DNA from: Burkholderiales bacterium
Lineage (GTDB): Bacteria > Pseudomonadota > Gammaproteobacteria > Burkholderiales > Burkholderiaceae_E
Reading direction: 5' to 3'
DNA: 64,000 nt
Assembly: GCA_026399835.1 (NCBI GenBank)
Contig: JAPLQE010000014.1
Location: 1-64,000 of the forward strand
In this document: positions 54,903 to 64,000 of the stretch, one piece after another
Layout: every line of letters begins with the position of its first letter
How positions within the stretch are numbered: position 1 is the first letter of the stretch
The notes under the pieces: model-generated
What the model saw: only the letters and a program-made list of their open reading frames with translations
The model's database searches: none
Told to the model about the DNA's origin: nothing
Made by a program: the position numbers and the translations under genes

Positions 54903-55667
54903 GTGCGCCTGGGTCCGGCCCTGCGGACGCTCGCCGCCGGCCTCGTGCTGGCGGGGCCGCTGTCGGCGGTCGCCGCGCCCGAGCAGCGGGTCAACGAGTT
55001 CTGGCCCGAGCTCGACGTCTTCGTGCCGATCGACGAGCGCAGCCGGCTCTTCCTGCTCGGCTCGTTCGCGCGCGGCCGCGAATACGCGACCGCGACCGAG
55101 GCGACCTGGGGCATCCACTACGACCGCTTCGCCCGTCCGCTGCCCGACTGGTGGCGCCAGGCGGTGCCGATGATGGAGCAGGGCTGGAGCCTGTCGTTCC
55201 GGGTCGGCTACAACCGCATCGCCGCCCTCGGCGCCGACGACGGCCGCGGCGCCGCCGAGAACCGGCTGCTGGGCGATGTCACGCTGCGCAGCGTGCCGCT
55301 CCTCTGGGGCCTGAAGATCTCCGATCGCAGCCGGCTCGAGCTGCGCGACATCGACGGCATCCGCTCCTGGCGCTACCGCAACCGCGGGCGCATCGAGCGC
55401 GGCTTCGCACCGCGCGAGCTGCTCGGCGAGTCGCTCGGCTCGCCGCTGGCAACGCTGGGCGTGGCCGGCATCACGCCGTACGCGACGCTCGAATGGTTCT
55501 GGGACTCGCGCCCGGCCGACTGGAACCGCCGCTACCAGCAGTACGGCGTCGAGGTCGAGCTCCGCGGCCGGCTGGGGGCCGAGCTGTACGTCGGCATCCA
55601 GGACCAGGCGCGCGCATCGAGCTCGCGCGTGGTCGCCGTCGGCACCGCGCTGGTGGTGCGCTACTGA
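54903..55667 (+). CDS. DUF2490-like outer-membrane beta-barrel protein
   Basis: 254 residues from a GTG at 54903, 5 bp after ssb. Signal peptide ~1-25 (LAAGLVLAGPLSAVAA). The mature part, starting EFWPELDVFVPIDERSRLFLLGS, alternates hydrophobic and polar residues through to the terminal VVRY and resembles DUF2490-type proteins thought to be small outer-membrane barrels. No enzymatic residues are obvious. Proximity to ssb suggests shared transcription. A hairpin follows at 55685-55703. Confidence 0.65.
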   Translation: MRLGPALRTLAAGLVLAGPLSAVAAPEQRVNEFWPELDVFVPIDERSRLFLLGSFARGREYATATEATWGIHYDRFARPLPDWWRQAVPMMEQGWSLSFRVGYNRIAALGADDGRGAAENRLLGDVTLRSVPLLWGLKISDRSRLELRDIDGIRSWRYRNRGRIERGFAPRELLGESLGSPLATLGVAGITPYATLEWFWDSRPADWNRRYQQYGVEVELRGRLGAELYVGIQDQARASSSRVVAVGTALVVRY

Positions 55668-55684
55668 GTCACCGAGTCTCGGAT

Positions 55685-55703
55685 CGGACGGAGCCGCCGT
55701 CCG
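55685..55703. terminator. Hairpin after the DUF2490-like gene
   Basis: CGGACGG (55685-55691), 5-base loop AGCCG, CCGTCCG (55697-55703). A 7-bp GC-rich stem 18 bp past the stop, without a T-run; a plausible, weak terminator before the large mosaic gene. Confidence 0.45.
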
Positions 55704-55812
55704 CGCGACCGCTTCCGACAGCCACGCTCGCCGTTCGTGACCGAGTTCACGGCGCTCGTCGGACGCCTCCGCGACCCTCTGCGCTTCAGATGCGCGACAT
55801 GCGGGTGGCAGG

Positions 55813-58800
55813 ATGCGGCACTTCTCGGCGGGACGGTGGGTCAGGGCATTCGCGGTCACCGCGACGGCGGCGGCGCTGGCGGCCTGCGGACAGGGCGGCG
55901 AGGCGCCGTCCGAGGCCGCGCAGGGCGCGGCATCCGGTGTCCCCGCGGCCGATCCGTCCAGTCGGGTCGCCTCGAAGGTCGTGCGCGACGAGCGCGCGCA
56001 GGTCGGCGGCCTCTGGGACGCGCCCTTCGACATGTCGGTGATCGCCATCCACATGGCGCTGCAGCCGGGCGGCCGCGTGCTGTACTACGGCAGCGACCTG
56101 AACGGCGTGCAGACCGCCTCGAAGCAGTACGCGGTCTGGGATCCGGCCGCCGGCACCGACGCCGACAGCGTGATGGTGCTGCCGAACGGCAGCGGCACCG
56201 ACCTGTTCTGCAGCTCGCAGACGCTGATGCCCGACGGCAAGACGCTGATCGCCGGCGGCGACATGCCGGATGCGGGCAACACCGCGAACCGCGACTCGAA
56301 CGTCTTCGACGCCGCGAACAACAGCCTCACGAAGCGCACGCCGATGAACCGCGAGCGCTGGTACTCGACGACGACCACGCTGACGAACGGCGAGGTCTAC
56401 ATCCAGGGCGGCGCGGGCGGTCACGACCGTCCCGAGATCCGCCGCGCGGACGGCTCCTTCGACCTGCTCGAGAACGCCGACACCTCGGGCATCGACTGGG
56501 CCTTCCCGCGCAACTGGGTGGCCCCCGACGGGCGTGTCTTCGGCATCGACGGCTCGGGCCGGATGTACTACGTCGATACCGCCGGTGAAGGCACGCTGGT
56601 AAGTGCCGGGCAGCTGCCCGCGGGCGCCGCGGTCGGCTCGGCCGGCGCGGCGATGTTCCGGCCGGGCCGCATCCTCGGCCTGTCCTCGCAGTCGCCGGCG
56701 GCGCACGTCGTCGACATCCGCTCGGGCACGCCCGCGGTCGCGGGCACCGAAGCGCTGTCGGGCCTGCGCATCCACGGCGTGGCGACGGTGCTGGCCGACG
56801 GCCGCGTGCTCGCCAGCGGCGGCAGCACCCAGGACAACCAGCGCGAATCCGCGCTCCGCAGCGCCGAGGTCTGGAACCCGGTGACCGGCGAATGGACGAT
56901 CGGGCCGTCGCAGGTCAACCCGCGCCTGTACCACGGCACCGCGCTGCTGCTGCCCGACGGCCGCGTGCTGGTCGCCGGCGGCGGCGCCCCGGGTCCGCTG
57001 GTCAACCGCAACGGCGAGATCTACTCGCCCTCGTACCTCTTCGACGCGAACGGGATGCCGGCGCGGCGACCGGCCATCAGCGCTGCGCCCGAGTCGCTGC
57101 AGCCGGGCCGCTCCTTCGCGCTGCGCGTCGGCGCTGGCGCGGTCTCGCGCGTGACCCTGGTGCGCTTCGGCTCGGTCAGCCACTCGTGGAACAGCGACCA
57201 GCGCTTCCTGGACCTGCCGTTCCGCGCCACCGAGGCGTCGGGTTCGGCCGTCGCGGTGCAGCTGCCCTCGCGCGCCACCGACACGCCTCCGGGCTTCTAC
57301 ATGCTGTTCGCCTGGGACGCGAACGGCGTGCCCTCGGTCGCCCGCACGGTGCGCATCACCGAGCCCGGCGATCCGGGCGCCGCGCACGCGCCGACGGTCG
57401 ACGCCATCGCCGACCGTGCCTGGACCTCCGGCGACGTCGTGCTGCAGCCGGTCGGCCGCAGCCCGCGCGGCACGCCCGTCGTCTGGAGCGCGAGCGGCCT
57501 GCCCCAGGGCCTGGCGATCGACCGCACGAGCGGCGCCATCACCGGCCGCCCGACGCGCGCCGGCCAGCACTTCGTGACGGTCGCCGCCGACGACGGCACC
57601 TGGACCGGCACGCGCTCCTTCCTGTGGACGGTCACGCCCTCGCAGGCGCAGCTCGCCCAGCCCGAATCGAGCGGCCCGGTGGCGGCCGGCACCGGCGCGA
57701 GCTTCACCGCCCGGGCCACCGGCGCGGGCCTCACCTACGAATGGCGCTTCGGCGACGGCACGCCGCCGACCGCGCGAAGCAGCACGCCGAGCGTCAACCA
57801 CGTGTTCGCGGGGCCCGGCGTCTACACGGTGACCGTCACCGTCTACGACGCCGAGGGGCGCCCGGTCACCGGCTCGTTCCTGCAGGTCGTGCACGGCGCG
57901 ACCGGCAGGCAGGCGGCGCGCTCGTCGATGCTCGCGCTCTCGGGCACCGGCGCCGCGCAGCGGCTGTGGGTCGCGAACCCCGACGCGAACACCGTCGCGG
58001 TGTTCGACGCGGCGAACCGCACGCGGCTCGCCGAGATCCCGGTGGGCGAACAGCCGGTGACGCTGACAGTGGCCGGCGACGGCCGCGTCTGGGTGGCGAA
58101 CCGCCGCTCGGCGAGCCTGTCGGTGATCGACCCGGGCACGCGCGCGGTGGTCCGCACGATCGCGCTGCCCGCGGGCTCGCAGCCCTACGGCGTGGTCGCC
58201 GATCCGGCCGGCCGCAACGTGTGGGTGGTGATGGAGGGCACGGGCGCGCTGTACCGCTACGACGCCACCAGCTTCGCGCGGACCGGTGCCACGGCCGTCG
58301 GCGCGAACACGCGCCACCTGGCGATCACCGGCGACGGCGCGACCGTCTACGCGACGCGATTCATCACGCCGCCGCTGCCGGGCGAGTCGACCGCGAAGGT
58401 CCATCCGTACGCCGACGGCCGGATCCACGGTGCCCGGGTGATCCCGGTCGATGCGGCGAAGTTGACCGTCGGCACGCACATCGTGCTGCGCCACAGCGAC
58501 CGGCAGGACGCCGAGAACCAGGGCCGCGGCATCCCGAACTACCTGGGCGCGATGGCGATCTCGCCCGACGCCAGCCAGGCGTTCGTGCCGTCGAAGCAGG
58601 ACAACGTGCTGCGCGGCACGCTGCGCGACAACGGCCGCGACCTCGACTTCCAGAACACCGTGCGCGCGGTGAGCTCGCGGATCGTGATGGCGACGCGCGC
58701 GGAGGACCCCGACGCCCGGATCGACCACGACAACGCCAGCCTCGCGAGCGCCGCGACCTTCGACCCGCTGGGCACGCTGCTCTTCGTCGCGCTCGAGACG

Positions 58801-61371
58801 AGCCGCGAGGTGGCGGTGGTCGACGCCTACTCGCGCGCGCAGCTCATGCGGGTGCAGGTCGGCCGCGCTCCGCAGGGCCTGCAGGTCTCGCCCGACGGCA
58901 GCCGGCTGTACGTCGCGAACTTCATGGACCGCACGGTCACCGTGCTCGACCTCGCGCCGCTGCGCACGCGCGGCCGCTTCGAGGTGCCGGTGCTCGGCAC
59001 GCTGCCCACGGTCGCCACGGAACCGCTGTCCGCGCAGGTCCTGCTCGGCAAGCAGCTGTTCTACGACGCGGCCGACACGCGCCTGGCGCGCGACCGGTAC
59101 ATGAGCTGCGCGAGCTGCCACAACGACGGCGGCCACGACGGCCGTACCTGGGACCTGACCGGCGCGGGCGAGGGCCTGCGCAACACGATCAGCCTGCGCG
59201 GACGCGGCGGCATGCGCCACGGCCAGCTGCACTGGAGCGGCAACTTCGACGAGGTGCAGGACTTCGAGGGCCAGATCCGCAGGCTCGCGGGCGGCACCGG
59301 CCTGATGAGCGACGCCGACTTCGCGGTCGGCACGCGCTCGCAGCCGATCGGCACGCCGAAGGCCGGCGTCAGCGCCGACCTCGACGCGCTCGCCGCCTAC
59401 GTGGGCTCGCTGACCGCGGTCGACCGCAGCCCGCACCGGGCGGCCAACGGCGCGCCCAGCGCCGCCGAGGCGCTCGGGCGCGAGGTGTTCGCCGAGCGCT
59501 GCGCGAGCTGCCATGCCGGCCCCGCCGCCACCGACAGCGCGCCCGGCGGCCGGCATGCCGTCGGTACGCTGAAGGCCGCGAGCGGCAAGCGGCTGGGCGG
59601 CCTGCTCGGCGGCATCGACACGCCCTCGCTCTCGGACGCCTGGGCGACCGAGCCCTACCTGCACGACGGTTCGGCGCCGACGCTGGCAGCCGCCATCGCC
59701 GCCCATGTCCCGGGCCTGGCCGCCGGCGACCTCGCCGAGGTCGCGACCTTCGTGCGCAACGGCGCGGTCGACACCGTCGCACCGCCCCGCCGGCTCGAGG
59801 GCACCGCGGTCCGCGCGGTGGGCAGCGCCGTGGCACGGCCCGACGGTTCGACGCGGCTGACCTCGGCCTTCAGCCAGGCCGGTGCGCTCTGGAGCACGCA
59901 GGCGTGGCCGACCGCGCAGCCCTTCACCACGTCGTTCGACTTCGCCATGGACGGCACCGGACGGCAGGCCGACGGTCTGGCCTTCGTGCTGCAGGGTTCG
60001 GGGCCGGGCGCGATCGGCGGCGCAGGCGGCTGCATCGGCCTGTGCGGCCTGTCGAACGGGCTCGCCGCGACCGTACGCACCTGGATGTACAACGACGGCG
60101 GCTTCGTGCACGAAGGCCGCCCGGGCCGGCCGCTCGGCTTCGACGCCGGCGCCGCGCGGCGCATCGTCGGCCGCATGTCGGTGACCTGGAACCCGGCATC
60201 GAACCGGCTGTCGATGACCGCGGCGATGCTGGTCGACGGCGTGCCGCGCACCTTTGCCGACAGCATGACCGTCGACCTGCGCACGCGCTTCGGCGCGACG
60301 GTGACCGCCGGCATCACCGGCGGCACGGGCGGCGCGATGGCGATCCAGGCGGTCTCGAACTGGAGCACCGCAGCGATCGTCCCGGCGCCGCGCCGCGACG
60401 ACGCCCGCACCGACTTCGGCGGCATCGCCATCGGCGCGCCCGAGTGCGTGTCGTGGGCCGAGGGCCGCCAGGACTGCTTCGTGGTCGGCACGGACGGCGC
60501 GCTGTACCAGCGCTTCAGCGCGGCGGACGGCACGTGGAACCCGGGCTGGGTCCGCCAGGGCGGCGCCCTCGCCGCCGGCCGGCCGTCGTGCGTGAGCACC
60601 GCGGCGGGCCGCCTCGACTGCTTCGCGGTCGGCCGCGATCGCGCGCTGTGGCAGCGCAGCTGGGACGGCGCGCGCTGGCTCGACTGGCGCTCGCTCGGCG
60701 GCACCACGGGCTCGGATCCGTCATGCGTCGCGGGTCCGCTCGGACGCATCGACTGCGTGGTCCGCGGCCCCGGGAACGCGCTGTTCTCGCGCACGCTCGC
60801 CGGCGGTGCCTGGGGCGGCTGGCGCAGCCTCGGCGGCGTGCTGACCTCCGCGCCCGACTGTGTGCTGGATGCCCAGGGCGCCACGCAGTGCTTCGCGCGC
60901 GGCAACGATGCGGCGCTGTGGCAGAAGGCGGTCGAGCCGGGCGGCAGCTGGCGCTCGCTCGGCGGCTGGATCCACGGCGACTCCTCGTGCGCGACGCAGG
61001 CCGACGGCCTGATGCGCTGCTTCGTGCGCGGCAGCGACGACGGGCTGTGGGGCAACGCCTTCGACGGCGTGCGCTGGAGCGGCTGGCGCCAGGAGCGCGC
61101 CTCGGTCGGCCTGGTGCAGGCGCCGCCGCGCTGCGTCGCATCGCCCGAGCGCAACGGCGTCGACTGCTTCGTGGTGACCAACGACGGCACGCTGCGCCAC
61201 CGCGTGCGCGACGGCGGCGGACCGGACGAGGGCGCGTGGCCGTGGACGGTCGCGGTCACCGGGCTGGCGCCCGAGGCGCCGGGCTGCATCGCGCAGCGCG
61301 GCACGGTCTCCTGCACGGCCCGCGTCGCCGCGGACCGCCGCGTGGTGAACGAGAGCTGGACCGTGGACTGA
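55813..61371 (+). CDS. Mosaic lipoprotein: copper-radical oxidase-like + PKD + YVTN propeller + di-haem cytochrome + lectins
   Basis: 1852 residues; lipobox ALAAC with C25, so a surface or periplasmic lipoprotein. ~50-410: kelch propeller of galactose/glyoxal oxidase type, with C133 (LFCSSQ) for the Cys-Tyr cofactor, Y184 (RWYST), Y373-H374 (LYHG) and H457 (SHSW in ~415-520, the DUF1929/E-set domain): the full copper-ligand set. Ig-like and PKD domains follow (~525-700, YEWRFGDG), then a YVTN propeller (~715-1055). Next is a MauG/CCP-like di-haem domain with CASCH at 1099-1103 and CASCH at 1230-1234, then an L-type lectin domain (~1335-1525), and PLL/fucolectin-like repeats (~1540-1852) with CFVxGxDxALxQR. 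Probably oxidises a sugar or aldehyde and handles the H2O2. Reading frame is intact. Assignments are from motifs. Confidence 0.85.
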   Translation: MRHFSAGRWVRAFAVTATAAALAACGQGGEAPSEAAQGAASGVPAADPSSRVASKVVRDERAQVGGLWDAPFDMSVIAIHMALQPGGRVLYYGSDLNGVQTASKQYAVWDPAAGTDADSVMVLPNGSGTDLFCSSQTLMPDGKTLIAGGDMPDAGNTANRDSNVFDAANNSLTKRTPMNRERWYSTTTTLTNGEVYIQGGAGGHDRPEIRRADGSFDLLENADTSGIDWAFPRNWVAPDGRVFGIDGSGRMYYVDTAGEGTLVSAGQLPAGAAVGSAGAAMFRPGRILGLSSQSPAAHVVDIRSGTPAVAGTEALSGLRIHGVATVLADGRVLASGGSTQDNQRESALRSAEVWNPVTGEWTIGPSQVNPRLYHGTALLLPDGRVLVAGGGAPGPLVNRNGEIYSPSYLFDANGMPARRPAISAAPESLQPGRSFALRVGAGAVSRVTLVRFGSVSHSWNSDQRFLDLPFRATEASGSAVAVQLPSRATDTPPGFYMLFAWDANGVPSVARTVRITEPGDPGAAHAPTVDAIADRAWTSGDVVLQPVGRSPRGTPVVWSASGLPQGLAIDRTSGAITGRPTRAGQHFVTVAADDGTWTGTRSFLWTVTPSQAQLAQPESSGPVAAGTGASFTARATGAGLTYEWRFGDGTPPTARSSTPSVNHVFAGPGVYTVTVTVYDAEGRPVTGSFLQVVHGATGRQAARSSMLALSGTGAAQRLWVANPDANTVAVFDAANRTRLAEIPVGEQPVTLTVAGDGRVWVANRRSASLSVIDPGTRAVVRTIALPAGSQPYGVVADPAGRNVWVVMEGTGALYRYDATSFARTGATAVGANTRHLAITGDGATVYATRFITPPLPGESTAKVHPYADGRIHGARVIPVDAAKLTVGTHIVLRHSDRQDAENQGRGIPNYLGAMAISPDASQAFVPSKQDNVLRGTLRDNGRDLDFQNTVRAVSSRIVMATRAEDPDARIDHDNASLASAATFDPLGTLLFVALETSREVAVVDAYSRAQLMRVQVGRAPQGLQVSPDGSRLYVANFMDRTVTVLDLAPLRTRGRFEVPVLGTLPTVATEPLSAQVLLGKQLFYDAADTRLARDRYMSCASCHNDGGHDGRTWDLTGAGEGLRNTISLRGRGGMRHGQLHWSGNFDEVQDFEGQIRRLAGGTGLMSDADFAVGTRSQPIGTPKAGVSADLDALAAYVGSLTAVDRSPHRAANGAPSAAEALGREVFAERCASCHAGPAATDSAPGGRHAVGTLKAASGKRLGGLLGGIDTPSLSDAWATEPYLHDGSAPTLAAAIAAHVPGLAAGDLAEVATFVRNGAVDTVAPPRRLEGTAVRAVGSAVARPDGSTRLTSAFSQAGALWSTQAWPTAQPFTTSFDFAMDGTGRQADGLAFVLQGSGPGAIGGAGGCIGLCGLSNGLAATVRTWMYNDGGFVHEGRPGRPLGFDAGAARRIVGRMSVTWNPASNRLSMTAAMLVDGVPRTFADSMTVDLRTRFGATVTAGITGGTGGAMAIQAVSNWSTAAIVPAPRRDDARTDFGGIAIGAPECVSWAEGRQDCFVVGTDGALYQRFSAADGTWNPGWVRQGGALAAGRPSCVSTAAGRLDCFAVGRDRALWQRSWDGARWLDWRSLGGTTGSDPSCVAGPLGRIDCVVRGPGNALFSRTLAGGAWGGWRSLGGVLTSAPDCVLDAQGATQCFARGNDAALWQKAVEPGGSWRSLGGWIHGDSSCATQADGLMRCFVRGSDDGLWGNAFDGVRWSGWRQERASVGLVQAPPRCVASPERNGVDCFVVTNDGTLRHRVRDGGGPDEGAWPWTVAVTGLAPEAPGCIAQRGTVSCTARVAADRRVVNESWTVD

Positions 61372-61488
61372 CGCCGCCCGGGCCCGACGTGCGACGTGCA
61401 TCGCCGCCGGGCCCGCATCGCCGTCGCGATGCCGACCCCACGGTGCCGACCCAGCGGCGCGGCTGGGCGGGCGCCGCCGCATCGGCGG

Positions 61489-61494
61489 TATCCT
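61489..61494 (+). promoter_or_regulatory. TATCCT, candidate -10 element of hmgA
   Basis: GCGGTATCCTCGGGCGG lies 34 bp before the hmgA GTG and 117 bp after the previous stop. No clear -35. Shares TATCCTCG with the elements at 39220 and 43751. Confidence 0.35.
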
Positions 61495-61527
61495 CGGGCG
61501 GATCGATCCGACCGAGCGAGGCCCCCC

Positions 61528-62898
61528 GTGAACCGTCCCGAGACCGTCGTCGCCGCGCCTGCCTGCCAGTCCGGCTTCGGCAACGAGTTCGCCACCGAGG
61601 CGCTGCCGGGCGCGCTGCCGGTCGGGCGCAACTCGCCGCAGCGCTGCCCGTACGGCCTGTACGCCGAGCAGATCTCCGGCACGGCCTTCACGGCGCCGCG
61701 CGCCGAGAACCGCCGCACCTGGACCTACCGGATCCGCCCGGGCGCGCTGCACGGCCCATTCCGGCGGATCGCCGACCGCGGCATCGTCGGCGCCTTCGGC
61801 GAGGCCGCCGGCGTCGAGACCCCGCCCTCGCAGCTGCGCTGGAGCCCGCTGCCGCTGCCCGACGCGACGACCGACTTCGTCGACGGCCTGTTCACGATGG
61901 GCGGCAACGGCGACGCCGCCTCGATGACCGGCTGTGCGGTCCACCTGTATGCGGCGAACCGCTCGATGCGCGATCGCTTCTTCTACGACGCCGACGGCGA
62001 GCTGCTGATCGTGCCGCAGCAGGGCACGCTGCGGCTGCTGACCGAACTCGGCGAGCTCGTCGTGCCGCCGCTGCACATCGCGGTGGTGCCGCGCGGCGTG
62101 CGCTTTCGCGTGGAGCTGCCCGAGGTCGACGCGGGCGGCCCCGACGCCGACCGGCCCGGGGCCCTGGCTGCGGTGCGGGGCTACGTCTGCGAGAACTTCG
62201 GCGCGCCGCTCAGGCTGCCCGACCTCGGCCCGATCGGCTCGAACGGCCTGGCGAACCCGCGCGACTTCCTGTCGCCGGTGGCCCGCTACGAGGACCGCGA
62301 AGGCGCCTTCGAGCTGGTCGCGAAGTTCCAGGGCCGGCTGTGGGCGGCCGACATCGGTCACTCGCCGCTCGACGTCGTCGCCTGGCACGGCAATCACGTG
62401 CCCTACCTCTACGACCTGCGCCGCTTCAACACCATCGGCTCGATCAGCTTCGACCATCCCGACCCGTCGATCTTCCTGGTGCTGCAGTCGGTGTCGGACA
62501 CGCCCGGCGTCGACACGCTCGACTTCGTGATCTTCCCGCCGCGCATCCTCGCCGCCGAGGACACCTTCCGACCGCCCTGGTTCCACCGCAACGTCGCCAG
62601 CGAGTTCATGGGCCTGATCCACGGCGTCTACGACGCCAAGGCCGAGGGCTTCTCGCCCGGGGGCGCGAGCCTGCACAACTGCATGTCGGGCCACGGTCCG
62701 GACGCCGGCACCTTCGAGAAGGCGAGTGCGGCCGACACCTCGGTGGCGCACTACGTGCGCGACACCATGGCCTTCATGTTCGAGACCCGCGCCGTGATCC
62801 ATCCGACCGCGCAGGCGCTGGCGCTGCCCACGCTGCAGCAGGACTACTGGCGCTGCTGGCAGGGCCTCGCCAGGCACTTCGATCCGACCCGCCGCTGA
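61528..62898 (+). CDS. hmgA: Homogentisate 1,2-dioxygenase
   Basis: 456 residues from a GTG at 61528; the upstream frame does not look coding. The opening [28 protein letters not shown] and FTMGGNGD are family signatures. Non-haem iron ligands are H353 and E359 ([14 protein letters not shown]) and H389 (SGHGPD). It opens the ring of homogentisate in phenylalanine/tyrosine degradation, making maleylacetoacetate. The usual partner fahA/hmgB and maiA genes are not in the window; the next gene is an oxidoreductase. Confidence 0.95.
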   Translation: MNRPETVVAAPACQSGFGNEFATEALPGALPVGRNSPQRCPYGLYAEQISGTAFTAPRAENRRTWTYRIRPGALHGPFRRIADRGIVGAFGEAAGVETPPSQLRWSPLPLPDATTDFVDGLFTMGGNGDAASMTGCAVHLYAANRSMRDRFFYDADGELLIVPQQGTLRLLTELGELVVPPLHIAVVPRGVRFRVELPEVDAGGPDADRPGALAAVRGYVCENFGAPLRLPDLGPIGSNGLANPRDFLSPVARYEDREGAFELVAKFQGRLWAADIGHSPLDVVAWHGNHVPYLYDLRRFNTIGSISFDHPDPSIFLVLQSVSDTPGVDTLDFVIFPPRILAAEDTFRPPWFHRNVASEFMGLIHGVYDAKAEGFSPGGASLHNCMSGHGPDAGTFEKASAADTSVAHYVRDTMAFMFETRAVIHPTAQALALPTLQQDYWRCWQGLARHFDPTRR

Positions 62899-62951
62899 AG
62901 TCCGGCCGCTGAAGTTCGCTCGCTGTCCTTCCTTCCGATGAGACCCCGCGC

Positions 62952-63965
62952 ATGAGAGCCGTCGCCTACCGCCGCTGCCTGCCCGTCACCGACCCGGAGT
63001 GCCTGCTCGACGTCGAGCTGCCCGAACCGGTGCCGGGCGAGCGCGACCTGCTGGTCCGCGTGCACGCGGTCTCGGTCAATCCGGTCGACACCAAGGTGCG
63101 GCGCGGCGTGGCGCCGCCCGAGGGCGGGCTGCGCGTGCTGGGCTTCGACGCGGCCGGCGTGGTCGAGGCGGTGGGCCCGCGCGTGACGCGCTTGCGGCCC
63201 GGCGACGCGGTGTTCTACGCCGGCTCGCGCATCCGCTCCGGCACCAACGCCGAGCTGCACTGCGTCGACGAGCGCATCGTCGGCAGGAAGCCCGCCACGC
63301 TCGACTTCGCGCAGGCCGCCGCGATGCCGCTGACCGCGATCACCGCCTGGGAGGCGCTGTTCGACCGGCTGCAGCTGCGGCTGGGCGCGCCGCACGACTC
63401 GGGCACGCTGCTGATCACCGCCGGGGCCGGCGGCGTCGGCTCGATCGCGGTGCAGCTCGCGCGGCGCCTGACCGGTGCCCGCGTGATCGCCACCGCGTCG
63501 CGCCCGGAGAGCCGCGCGCAGGCGCTCGCACTCGGCGCGCACCTCGTCGTCGACCACTCGCAGCCGCTGTCCGAGGCGCTGCAGGCCGCGGGCGTGAAAT
63601 GGGTCGAGCGGATCTTCAGCGTGTCGAACACCGACGCGCACTTCGCCGAGCTCGCGAAGGTGGTGGCGCCGCAGGGCCGGATCTGCGTGATCGACGATCC
63701 GGCGCCGATCGACGTGCGCCTGCTCAAGGCGCGCTGCGCGTCGCTGCACTGGGAGGCGATGTTCACGCGCTCCACCTTCGAGACGCCCGACATGATCGAG
63801 CAGGGTCGCCTGCTCGACGAGGTCTCGGCGCTGGTCGACGCCGGCACGCTGCGCACCACGCATGCGAGCACGCTCGGCCGGATCGACGCGGCCACGCTGC
63901 GCGAGGCGCATGCCCGGGTCGAGTCGGGCCGGACCATCGGCAAGGTGGTGCTGGCCGGATTCTGA
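62952..63965 (+). CDS. Zinc-type alcohol dehydrogenase family / quinone oxidoreductase-like protein
   Basis: 337 residues. N-terminal GroES-like domain (FDAAGVVEAVGP) and C-terminal Rossmann fold with AGAGGVGSIAVQLARRL (~157-173), which binds NADPH. The sequence (VSVNPVDTKVRRG; SGTNAELHCVDERIVGRKP) matches the TIGR02817-type subgroup, which lacks the catalytic and structural zinc cysteines. Probably reduces quinones or enones. It begins 53 bp after hmgA and may be co-transcribed. The window ends 35 bp past its stop. Confidence 0.88.
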   Translation: MRAVAYRRCLPVTDPECLLDVELPEPVPGERDLLVRVHAVSVNPVDTKVRRGVAPPEGGLRVLGFDAAGVVEAVGPRVTRLRPGDAVFYAGSRIRSGTNAELHCVDERIVGRKPATLDFAQAAAMPLTAITAWEALFDRLQLRLGAPHDSGTLLITAGAGGVGSIAVQLARRLTGARVIATASRPESRAQALALGAHLVVDHSQPLSEALQAAGVKWVERIFSVSNTDAHFAELAKVVAPQGRICVIDDPAPIDVRLLKARCASLHWEAMFTRSTFETPDMIEQGRLLDEVSALVDAGTLRTTHASTLGRIDAATLREAHARVESGRTIGKVVLAGF

Positions 63966-64000
63966 GGCTCGGGCGAAGCCCTCTGGAGGCCCGGGCCGGG

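Noticed and set aside
55786-60111. 1441-codon open frame on the minus strand opposite the mosaic oxidase gene
   Set aside because: Antisense shadow in very GC-rich DNA: Arg/Ala/Gly-rich, no signal peptide, no recognisable domain, and the plus-strand gene is clearly real.

Overview
The window is very GC-rich. It has the marks of a Burkholderiales-type betaproteobacterium: two Bug-family (tripartite tricarboxylate) periplasmic binding proteins next to catabolic enzymes, many LysR and GntR/FCD regulators, a uvrA / MFS / ssb neighbourhood, PuuE-like deacetylases and homogentisate catabolism. No rRNA, tRNA, CRISPR array, insertion sequence or integrase was seen. The placement is inferred from gene content only.

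Layout. (1) 1-6.9 kb: the 3' part of a giant RTX-type adhesin or toxin with a 1104-bp tandem super-repeat, followed by its type I secretion ABC ATPase. (2) 7.0-10.8 kb: class II aldolase, ChaN-like lipoprotein and a Kef/CPA2 antiporter. (3) 10.8-16.5 kb: a GntR regulator with a racemase-like protein, divergent from an amidohydrolase / Bug / PuuE-type operon, then a ParE-type toxin-antitoxin pair. (4) 16.5-20 kb: LysR regulator, Bug protein and D-amino-acid dehydrogenase. (5) 20-25.8 kb: hydantoinase, an arylmalonate-decarboxylase/racemase-family enzyme, a complete TRAP transporter (DctPQM) and a divergent GntR regulator. (6) 25.9-39.1 kb: a PotABC-like ABC importer with its binding protein, a zinc nucleobase-type deaminase, an amidohydrolase, a polar amino-acid ABC importer, then amidohydrolase / PuuE / amidase / MOSC genes with overlapping starts and stops. 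(7) 39.2-45.9 kb: P2-type ATPase, glutamate dehydrogenase, a small ORF and a TonB-dependent receptor. (8) 45.9-48.4 kb: an accessory mini-island holding degenerate copies of parts of uvrA and gdhA, and an effector-like gene split at a run of eight G. (9) 48.4-55.7 kb: uvrA, two MFS exporters, ssb and a DUF2490-like protein. (10) 55.8-61.4 kb: an 1852-residue mosaic lipoprotein joining a galactose/glyoxal-oxidase-like copper-radical oxidase, PKD and YVTN modules, a di-haem MauG/CCP-like cytochrome, an L-type lectin and a lectin-like propeller. (11) 61.5-64 kb: homogentisate dioxygenase and a zinc-type oxidoreductase.

Regions 3-6 read as a scavenging belt for cyclic or linear amides, hydantoins, nucleobase-like compounds and D-amino acids. 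Each enzyme set is paired with a different importer class (Bug, TRAP, two ABC types) and a local regulator. The amidohydrolase + PuuE pair occurs twice (12.6-15.9 and 34.6-36.8 kb), once with a Bug protein and once with an ABC importer. Several palindromes lie in the divergent promoters; one (TGTCGACA core) occurs both before the second GntR gene and before the PotABC operon, suggesting shared control.

The most unusual items are the oxidase-cytochrome-lectin mosaic protein, the chimeric uvrA/gdhA scar beside the G8-interrupted gene, and the RTX super-repeat.
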